40,418 nucleotides of DNA from CAYLRY01 sp964386535 (GTDB lineage Bacteria; Chloroflexota; Dehalococcoidia; Dehalococcoidales; UBA3254), in assembly GCA_964386535.1 (NCBI GenBank), contig CAYLRY010000026.1, positions 1 through 40,418 of the forward strand. Direction: 5' to 3'. Under the pieces are notes generated by a model. The model made no database searches and was not told the DNA's origin. It worked only from the letters and a program-made list of their open reading frames with translations. Positions 33,691-40,418 of the stretch are shown here, piece by piece. How positions within the stretch are numbered: the stretch's first letter is position 1; each line of letters starts with the position of its first letter. A program made the position numbers and the translations under genes.

Positions 33691-34368
33691 TCACCCTATC
33701 TTCGGCCGGCTGGGCGGCTGCCTTCCGGTGGCGTAGGCCCTGCCGTCTTTGATTTTAATATACTCCATGTCCACCAGAGCCTCCAGTATCACTTGCACCA
33801 GAATGGGGGTAAGTGGAGGTGAAATCTGGTCTCTTTCGAAATCCGTGAATTTATCCAGGATTTTATCCACTTGTATGCCAGGTTCAGCCTCTATCTTCTC
33901 CAGTATGGCGATCTCCCGCCGGTAAAAAGGCTGGCAGTAGGGGCTGTCGCTGAGGTCGACCGCCTCGCAGGAGAACTCCGCCAGAATCCGGGTATCGCCG
34001 CATACAAAATGCCCGCCCTTGACCTTCTCCGTCTTCGGTACGGAAGAGAGAAGAGGGACTATCTTTTCCGGCGCCTGGTCCGGATGGGCTGTCCAGGGAA
34101 TATAGCCCACCCCATCATATTTGGCCATGGACGGATCGTGCCCATCAAAGCCGCGGTAGCGGTACAGGATGTTCTCATTGTATTTGTTCCCCAGCAGGAA
34201 GGTGCCTTTGATGACGGGTATCATGGAGGGAAACAGCCCCTGGCAGATCTTGCCGGTAAAGACTTCCCCATCGTAATAAAATTCATCGCCTATCTTATAG
34301 CCGAAGTGGCAGGGAAAGGTTTTCTCATCCCCCTTAAAGGCAATCAGCTTGCATCTCACCTTAAACAT
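33691..34368 (-). CDS. TIGR04076-like domain plus C-terminal winged-helix-like domain
   Basis: The 225-residue product begins with MFKVRCKLIAFKGDEKTFPC and HFGYKIGDEFYYDG, followed by GKICQGLFPSMIPVIKGT: the spacing of Cys, GY/GH and GD matches the tandem protein at 4161-4718. The last 75 residues (REIAILEKIEAEPGIQVDKI, then LVQVILEALVDMEYIKIKDG) look like a winged helix. It is the first gene of the oxidase cluster, 24 bases from the FAD oxidase. It could be a regulator sensing a metal or cofactor, or a maturation factor. Confidence 0.6.
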   Translation of the reverse strand: MFKVRCKLIAFKGDEKTFPCHFGYKIGDEFYYDGEVFTGKICQGLFPSMIPVIKGTFLLGNKYNENILYRYRGFDGHDPSMAKYDGVGYIPWTAHPDQAPEKIVPLLSSVPKTEKVKGGHFVCGDTRILAEFSCEAVDLSDSPYCQPFYRREIAILEKIEAEPGIQVDKILDKFTDFERDQISPPLTPILVQVILEALVDMEYIKIKDGRAYATGRQPPSRPKIG

Positions 34369-35782
34369 GACATCTCTCCGGTAAAAATTTGTTATAAAAT
34401 CCTACCAATTCAATACCCAGTCCATTTCCAACATAACAATTCATATTCATCGGTCGCGGGTGGCGCTTGCGAGATGATGAATTCCTTAGAAAATCCCTAT
34501 TTCTATCTACAAGTTCATGCCGGACCAGATCCGTAATCCTAATACTCGGCTTTTCCATCCCTGATACAATCCGGGACCCAGACCAGGCAGGAAAATCCTT
34601 CTTTAACCCTCACTTTTTAAAAGGAAGAGACGAAAGAAGGCTGCTGGATACCGACCTCTTCATCACATTTCGAAACATATTTCACGGGTATGGCAATGCT
34701 CATATTTCCGCAGCAATATAAAACCAATATTCGCCCACCGAAAGATGAGGGTGTCACCGTTATCTATCTCGTTAAAAGAAGTATAGGAAGGTCACTAATA
34801 ATTGTCAATATCGATCGGGAATCTTCAGGCCATTTCTTCTTAGGCCCCGCAGCAATTTACAGTTATTGTTATAGTAGCAATATTCCATTCGGGCTAGCTG
34901 ACGGCGCCGCCAGGTATGAAAATATTATTACCGGATTGGGATTTGAGGTTTGAGATTTTTTTGGTGCTTGGGCTTCGGTTATTGGTTATTTTTCTTGATT
35001 CCTGGGCTTTGGTTCCTGGTATACACTCCTTTTTTAGAGGTGATCGCCGGGCTCGGTTAACCTTACCATCTGGTGAATTCAGGATCTACAAAAAGTCCGG
35101 ACCGGTTTTACTCTGACGGTAGTATCAACTTAAGCTTAATTGACATTAATAACATCAAACAAGACATCTGAATAAATCTAAAAAATACATATATGGCTAT
35201 ACTGCAATAAGGTAGCATTTGAACATTTTGTTCAGAAATTTAGCTTCGAAAATTTGCTTAAGATACAATTTTAAAACCTTTTTACACTTGAGCCATATAT
35301 AGATTATACATATTTTTGGTACTAAGGTAATGTAGTTAAATATCCAAATAAATATAAATTAGACTATTGACATGATTTTTAATCATATACTAAATTATTC
35401 ATAATTATTGAATATCACTACTGTCCTATATATTTTGAAATGGGCATTTTGGATAGGTTTATTGAATCTGAATCGGGGTTAAACTGAATAAATCTAGATT
35501 CCACCCCCCCTTTAGATGTATTTAGCATTCAGAGAAAATAAATATGCTATACAAAATGTAAGGAATGAATTTTATATGCTCAAATTCAGAATTTTGGACT
35601 TTTAGATCTATCTCTGGCTATCAACTATTTTATTAATACATTTTTTTGAAAAACAATGTTTGGACAAGTCTGATTGAATACTTGAATTAAGTTTGCCATA
35701 TGATCCATCTCAATATTGAGATAAAAATAGATTCAATTATATTAAATTTATTAATAAAGTTGACATTAAATAAATTAATAAA
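34369..35782. other. Long gene-poor, increasingly AT-rich region
   Basis: About 1.4 kb with no gene I can support. Open frames at 34467-34721 and 34690-34953 (plus strand) have no ribosome binding site and no recognisable motif. 34945-35020 has repetitive words like ttggttattgg and gatttgaggtttgag, similar in style to the filler in the oxidase operon. From 35100 on the sequence is strongly AT-rich. A TTGACA at 35367-35372 has no good -10 partner. Confidence 0.4.
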
Positions 35783-36364
35783 ATGAAGAAATTAAAAAAT
35801 CATAATATATTAAAAAATGTGTGTATCCTGTTTCCAGGGCTTTTATTACTGTTATTCATGGTATCCTGTGGAATGTCTCCTGAGAAAGATCCTTTGAAGA
35901 ACAACGTAATTAAAGCTGACCTTATTGTACTGGTCACTTGTACTGATGAAAAATATGAGGTGGAGCAGCGCGGCCAGGGAGAATCTGCCGGGATATATAT
36001 GTATACCATATATACTTTATCGGTTGAAAAATTAATCAAAGGAAAAGTTGATACAAAGGAGATCTTTTTAAAGGTTTCAGGCGGACCATATCAGCCTGGT
36101 TTTGAATTTGAACCGCATTTTAATTTGGCGGATAGAGCTTTGATTTGTCTAAAAAATGGAGTTGATAACATCTATCTGCCATTGTCAGGTTATGTACCCA
36201 ATGATGGAATTATTTGGAGAAAGGGTATTGATGATGTCCTCCGGATAAATAGTACCATTGTTAAACAGAATGATACACTTGAAGACGTTATTGAACGGGT
36301 AATGAGGATAATGCGAGCCCATGATATTCCAATTGCTAAGCCTACAAATCAATTCTCGGCTTAA
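35783..36364 (+). CDS. Lipoprotein of unknown function
   Basis: The 193-residue product has a lysine-rich start, a hydrophobic signal and the lipobox FMVSC (Cys29). The mature part has YTLSVEKLIKGKVDTKEIFL, LADRALICLKNG and LPLSGYVPNDG, and a helical end. This resembles small lipoproteins that carry a beta-rich domain with a KLIKG turn; no specific family is assigned. No clear ribosome binding site precedes the ATG. It is AT-richer than the metabolic genes upstream. Confidence 0.6.
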   Translation: MKKLKNHNILKNVCILFPGLLLLLFMVSCGMSPEKDPLKNNVIKADLIVLVTCTDEKYEVEQRGQGESAGIYMYTIYTLSVEKLIKGKVDTKEIFLKVSGGPYQPGFEFEPHFNLADRALICLKNGVDNIYLPLSGYVPNDGIIWRKGIDDVLRINSTIVKQNDTLEDVIERVMRIMRAHDIPIAKPTNQFSA

Positions 36365-36427
36365 TCTATACTAATAATTGTCCTTTTTAAATTAATATTT
36401 ATTAAATTAAAGATAATAACGCCGTAA

Positions 36428-36595
36428 CCAGGAGCTGCTTACGGACAAGCGATTACCTATCCCGGTGCTATTGTAATAGTCGGTAAGGAAAAAATGCCCC
36501 AGTTCGGCAAGCTTGATTTTACGGTTTTTAATCAGCATGGTATTGAGCTGGGTAAAGCTAAATATTATATACCTTCATATTTTGATAAGAAATAA
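36428..36595 (+). pseudogene. C-terminal remnant of a protein
   Basis: A 55-codon frame follows directly after a stop codon and has no start: PGAAYGQAITYPGAIVIVGK and KLDFTVFNQHGIELGKAKYY, ending SYFDKK. The composition looks protein-like (a beta-rich end), but the N-terminal part is absent. Parent family unknown. Confidence 0.4.
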
Positions 36596-36619
36596 AAGGA
36601 GGAGAATATAAAAGAATCC

Positions 36620-36778
36620 ATGTTGAGACTAAGTACAATGACAGGCAATTTTGATATGCGGCCGGCACATTCCCATCCCGAAACTGCGAACGGGCTACCA
36701 AATCCATTTCAACCCAACGCACCGAGAGCGGCTGAAAATACCGTCTGCCTTAATAACTATAGAAAGCATCTTGTTTAG
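36620..36778 (+). CDS. Doubtful 52-residue ORF
   Basis: A frame from ATG 36620 to TAG 36776-36778 encodes a proline- and asparagine-rich peptide with MRPAHSHPET in it. AAGGAGGAGA lies about 15 bases before the ATG, too far for a good start. It is given because the ribosome binding site is striking. The rest of 36596-36886 holds nothing recognised. Confidence 0.2.
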   Translation: MLRLSTMTGNFDMRPAHSHPETANGLPNPFQPNAPRAAENTVCLNNYRKHLV

Positions 36779-36886
36779 CGGTTTCTACTATGCTGGCATC
36801 CATTTCAAGAGCAACTTCTGTCTGGGGTGATTTTCGCGGGGCATTATGGAAACTCATTTATTAGAGCCACAAAGGATTCTGATTGA

Positions 36887-37372
36887 ATGGAAAAGCGGAT
36901 TTCATTTTATCAAATAACTATCTTCATCTCTTTATTAATGCTGAGCTTTATATTATTTTCAGGTTGTGGGACATCTCAAGCCGGGTTCAATACATTGGCT
37001 TCTCAGAGTCTTCAAGCCGAAAAACCAACGATTGTGAATTCAAATTTTAAAGATTTAAATGCGCAGGAAACGTTCACATTAATAGAAAATAACGAGAATA
37101 AAGGTATTTTCAAAATTATTGACGTCAGGACTCCGGCGGAGTTCAGCAACGGCCATATAATAAACGCCATCAATATCGACTATAATGCTCCTGATTTTAA
37201 TATGAAATTATTAACCCTGGATAAAGAAGGTGTTTATCTTGTTTATTGCCAGGCTGGCTTTCGGAGTGCTAAAGCAGGTGAGAAAATGCTTACTCTTGGT
37301 TTTAAGGAGGTCTATAATCTTTCAGGCGGGATCAAAGAATGGAGAAATGCGGGATACTTAATAGATTATTAG
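36887..37372 (+). CDS. Rhodanese-domain lipoprotein
   Basis: The 161-residue product has a signal with lipobox LFSGC (Cys27) and a single rhodanese domain: IIDVRTPAEFSNGHIINAIN near residues 78-96 and the active-site loop YCQAGFRSA with catalytic Cys121, then LGFKEVYNLSGGIKEW. Such proteins transfer sulfur or act as thiol/oxyanion handling enzymes outside the membrane. The gene lies 25 bases upstream of the next lipoprotein gene, so both may be co-expressed. Confidence 0.85.
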   Translation: MEKRISFYQITIFISLLMLSFILFSGCGTSQAGFNTLASQSLQAEKPTIVNSNFKDLNAQETFTLIENNENKGIFKIIDVRTPAEFSNGHIINAINIDYNAPDFNMKLLTLDKEGVYLVYCQAGFRSAKAGEKMLTLGFKEVYNLSGGIKEWRNAGYLIDY

Positions 37373-37397
37373 CATTATTTAAATATGGAGGGAAGAC

Positions 37398-38669
37398 ATG
37401 AACATATTGAAAAGGGTTTATAATCGAAATAGTCAACATGTCATTAAACACGCAATATTGATCATTATGATCCTGTTATTATCCCTTATGGTATTGATGA
37501 TCGCAGGATGTTCAGGAGGATCGATGATTGCTTCCATTCCTTGTCCTACCTGTCCTTCCGGAGTTACGGTAAGTTCGAATGTTACTTCTACTCCCTGTCC
37601 TACCTATCCCTCAGGCGGTTCCACTACCAAATTTGTTGATGCCAGCTGGGGTGTCATCGGCGACCTATCCTTTTCCAAAGCCCCCAAACCCGGTGAAGAA
37701 ACGCAGGTTATATGGTCTATCAAATCCGTAGAGGACTATAAGGAGCTGCATGTCTGGCTGCAATTCCAATATGATAGTGAAAAACCGGGAGATGTCCGTT
37801 ACCTGCCAATGAGCGAGGTGAAAAGCACCATGCTTATTGAAGGCCAGCTCGAATGGCAGGGCTCTTTATTAACCAATGAAGAGAAGAAATTCAACGCCAG
37901 GATCAAGTTCCCGTTTGAAGGCAAATGGGATGCCACCCTGATGTTCCTGGGAAGATCAACCGGTCGCGATGCAACCCGTACTTCAGAGCTTGACAGGTAT
38001 ACGTCTCCTCCCATGATCGGGCCTTATTATAAAATATATGTTTCAAATAAGTCACCCCAGTTCGGTTACCCCAAGGATTATTCTTCAGGTGAATATAAAT
38101 ACACCATACCAAATGAATTTTTCCCATTTACAGGTTATATCGATATAGAAAAACCACCTTCACTGAACGAACCAATCAAGATGACCTGGGGCATCGGCAG
38201 TACACGAGATATCTCAAATGTGACCTTCCAATTGGAGTTCTACAAAAAAGTTGACTTCACCCAGAAAACCATCCCTCCTGATGATGTGATTAAAAGCGGC
38301 AAGGCTCCAACGACACAATATGTCTTGCCGTCGAACACAGAGCTCAACTATTTACTTCAAGATAAGAGCGGTGTGCGGATGCAGGCCGGAGATTTGCTGG
38401 AACACCCGGTAACCCAGGGTTGGATCATGCAAGCGGAAAGTTTCCGCGACCGCCTCATCAAATCCATTCCCCTCAAGTTTGTCTCAGAGGTCAGTTTTCC
38501 TGAAGAAGGAGACTGGTATGTGGTAGGTTCCGCTCATGCCTACGATTCTGATCTAAAAAGGGAAATCGGAGGATCCGGCAGGCTTTGCTTTAATGTCTCC
38601 AAAAACGGCGGCACCTGGGGCTGGAGAGAACAGCACAGCCAGTTTAATACCGTGAATGATATGCCATAG
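37398..38669 (+). CDS. Large lipoprotein with repeated CPTC/CPTY linker
   Basis: A 423-residue lipoprotein: signal with lipobox MIAGC (Cys38), then a linker with two near-identical segments, CPTCPSGVTV and CPTYPSGG. Two beta-rich domains seem to follow, each opening in a similar way (PKPGEETQVIWSIKSVEDYK and PSLNEPIKMTWGIGSTRDIS), which suggests duplication. Each has a later segment on a whole-domain scale (FPFEGKWDATLMF; SFPEEGDWYVVG). GGAGGG precedes the ATG. The pattern resembles the BsuPI-like lipoprotein at 12112-14001 in design, not in obvious sequence. Function unknown. Confidence 0.65.
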   Translation: MNILKRVYNRNSQHVIKHAILIIMILLLSLMVLMIAGCSGGSMIASIPCPTCPSGVTVSSNVTSTPCPTYPSGGSTTKFVDASWGVIGDLSFSKAPKPGEETQVIWSIKSVEDYKELHVWLQFQYDSEKPGDVRYLPMSEVKSTMLIEGQLEWQGSLLTNEEKKFNARIKFPFEGKWDATLMFLGRSTGRDATRTSELDRYTSPPMIGPYYKIYVSNKSPQFGYPKDYSSGEYKYTIPNEFFPFTGYIDIEKPPSLNEPIKMTWGIGSTRDISNVTFQLEFYKKVDFTQKTIPPDDVIKSGKAPTTQYVLPSNTELNYLLQDKSGVRMQAGDLLEHPVTQGWIMQAESFRDRLIKSIPLKFVSEVSFPEEGDWYVVGSAHAYDSDLKREIGGSGRLCFNVSKNGGTWGWREQHSQFNTVNDMP

Positions 38670-38731
38670 ACGTGAGATTTATCAATCAATAACAAATTAG
38701 TTTAAAATCTTTTTTCAGGAGGAAATATGCC

Positions 38732-40418
38732 ATGTTTTCTAAATGCAGGATTGGTCTGATATTTTCTTTCTAGCTTGCCGTTTTAATAGCAGCGCTCTGT
38801 ATAGTCAATATTGAAAATCAGGCTCTGGCTTCTTTCAATCAAAAACCGCCGGATGAAAAGACTAAAATGAGTAATCCCGGCGCTCTAACCGTTTTTGGCG
38901 TGTTTCGATATATAAATAAAGACAGCCAGAGCGAGAATGCCGACAGGTTTTTTGTAGAATTGCTGGGTGAAACTTCAGAAGTGCGGTTAACCTATTGTAC
39001 CACCTCCGCCGGGGGTGGTTTTTGGTTGGGGCCGGTGGAAAATCCGCAGAATAAGATAAGAATTAGGATATATGCTTATTTTAAAGACAGTAATGATGAA
39101 CAGGTCTTCGTAACTACCGCTCCTGGGGGTAGCCTATATACATATGTATGGTATTCTGATAATGTTCTTCAAGACGGAACACATAACCTGGGTATAATAA
39201 ATGTACCACTCGATGAAAATATGACGAAAGCCGCGCGCATAAAGTCCTATCTTCAGGCCAGCTACGATCAGGCGAGTTCAGTTAATATCACTCGATCATT
39301 CAACGCGGCCTGGCCTTACGACTACCAGGGCAGCAACATGTATTGTATGTGTGATTCTTGGTACGAGCCATATTGTTCGTATGGAGTCATTTATCTTACG
39401 ACGAATATATATAATAACCCGGATATAGTAATACACGAATCAGGACATGCAATAATGGACACCGTTTATGATGGATCTATGCCCTATTCTTGCGCCGGAT
39501 ACGTCCTGGCAGGGTGTCCTGATCATCAAGTCAAGACCCTTGAACAGCAGAGTTGCGCCTGGATGGAAGGTTGGGCTACTTTCTGGTCGATGAAAGTGAG
39601 AAATTCCCCTGTTTATCAGAATATTAATCTTGAAGATCCGACTTGGGGTACTCCAACCTGGGATTATAACGGTGACGGTGTGGAAGGCCATGTTGCCGGC
39701 GCTCTCTGGGATATCTGTGATTGGCAAGATGACGGCTGGGATTTTTGTTACAACCAATATGATATTATCATGAATACTCTCAAAAATCATGTATCGGGAA
39801 CTCTTGCCGAGTACTGGCAGGCTTTTCAAACAGAAGCGGGAAGTGCCCAATATGCTGCTGTCAGAGCTATTATTCAAAATACCATCTTCTATCCTCCACT
39901 CATACAGGGCGATGCCGACGAAAGTGGTAGCGTTAATATGGGTGATGTGGTAACGGTTGAAAGGATTATATTGGGTGTTGGAATTCAGCCTACCCCTGGT
40001 GCCGATGCCAATCTGGATGGTTATGTCAATATGGCAGATGTTGTTAAGATTGAACGCTTCATACTGGGACTGGAACAGCCTCTTGATAAATCCACAGGCG
40101 GAGAAAAAGACCTGGATGAGGCCGCCTCGGTAAGCATAGATGCCCCATCTACGGTTATTGCCGGCGGGAATTTCACCGCCAGTGTCAATACTACCCAGGT
40201 AACCAGCCTGGATGCCCTCAGTTTCAACGTGCATTTCGATCCGGCGGTTTTGCAACTGGATGATGTCACTGACGGCCTGATCGGCTCAACCCCCATCCCT
40301 GTGGACGGGTTCAATGAAAGAAGCTCAGGCAACTATACTGTAGTCCAGAATTTGTCCGGAGTAGCCGGTGTCAGCGGCAGCGGCGCCCTGGCTGTCCTGC
40401 ATTTCCATACCCTGGGTA
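38732..40418 (+). CDS. Secreted HExxH metallopeptidase with dockerin repeats and cohesin-like domain; amber codon in signal; 3' end outside window
   Basis: The frame starts MFSKCRIGLIFSF with AGGAGGAA eight bases before, then has TAG at 38771-38773, and then continues open to the window edge with the rest of a signal peptide (LAVLIAALCIVNIE). The catalytic part has IVIHESGHAIMDTVY (HExxH, CAC codon at 39434) and WMEGWATFWSMKV, whose Glu may be the third zinc ligand. A pair of dockerin type I repeats runs over 39908-40075 (GDADESGSVNMGDVVTVERI and DANLDGYVNMADVVKIERFI), with Asp/Asn calcium-loop residues. A cohesin-like domain begins near 40127 (VSIDAPSTVIAGGNFTASV ... LSFNVHFDPAVLQLDDV). The amber codon makes it a possible recent pseudogene; no other disruption is seen over 1.6 kb. 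Confidence 0.75.

Noticed and set aside
34690..34953. An 87-codon plus-strand frame in the gene-poor region
   Set aside because: No ribosome binding site and no recognisable motif; lies in a stretch of mixed open frames.
38771..38773. TAG read as pyrrolysine
   Set aside because: It falls within a signal peptide core, where a special amino acid would serve no purpose, and no pyl genes are visible here.
1..40418. CRISPR arrays, tRNA and rRNA genes
   Set aside because: I found no regularly spaced repeats, no cloverleaf-like element and no rRNA signature anywhere in the window; a dedicated scan would be needed to exclude them fully.

Overview
The window looks like the chromosome of an anaerobic bacterium. 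It carries a 2-hydroxyacyl-CoA dehydratase, an orphan EtfB, an oxidoreductase cluster of CCG-type iron-sulfur protein and FAD oxidases, LUD and TIGR04076-type proteins, many lipoproteins, and a dockerin/cohesin protein. Strong AGGAGG-type ribosome binding sites, GTG/TTG starts and many secreted repeat proteins fit an uncultured Chloroflexota (Dehalococcoidia-like) or a Peptococcaceae-like Firmicute. No rRNA or tRNA was found, so the taxonomy is inference.

Layout. 1-3.5 kb (minus): an unidentified partial gene translationally coupled to an HgdB-type dehydratase subunit, then a two-gene ABC-2 exporter. 3.7-5.2 kb: a graveyard with a frameshifted piece of a family 5 solute-binding protein, an intact tandem TIGR04076 protein, and a leucine-rich-repeat remnant. 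5.3-9.8 kb: MATE exporter, four-knuckle DnaJ-type zinc protein, LigW-like amidohydrolase/decarboxylase, LUD protein and a small zinc ribbon. 10-11.3 kb: an intact E1-beta 2-oxoacid dehydrogenase subunit preceded only by the C-terminal tail of E1-alpha. 11.3-16.6 kb: a cell-surface island (chagasin-like inhibitor, duplicated BsuPI-like lipoprotein, anchored protein, eight-repeat propeller-like protein, membrane protein).

16.7-18.5 kb: a consensus promoter, a 37-codon leader ORF and three mutually exclusive RNA pairings ending in a strong terminator, upstream of a class I aminotransferase. This looks like a transcription attenuator. A methyltransferase remnant with an internal amber codon and a GC-rich palindrome follow. 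19-22.2 kb: Lon-like protease and UspA. 22.25-23.38 kb: a complete IS630-type element with terminal inverted repeats and a transposase split by a -1 frameshift at a slippery site. 23.5-24.6 kb: a lipoprotein.

24.7-34.4 kb is metabolic: EtfB, ferritin-like protein and methylmalonate-semialdehyde-type dehydrogenase (minus), a divergent double-module Lrp/AsnC regulator (plus), then a convergent minus-strand cluster of TIGR04076-like protein, FAD oxidase, CCG iron-sulfur protein and second FAD oxidase. These fit oxidation of a hydroxy- or aromatic acid with electrons passed to ETF or quinone; the substrate is not readable from sequence.

34.4-40.4 kb is AT-rich and gene-poor, then carries lipoproteins (one rhodanese-like) and, running off the end, a secreted HExxH metallopeptidase with two dockerin repeats and a cohesin-like domain. 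Its reading frame has an amber codon inside the signal peptide.
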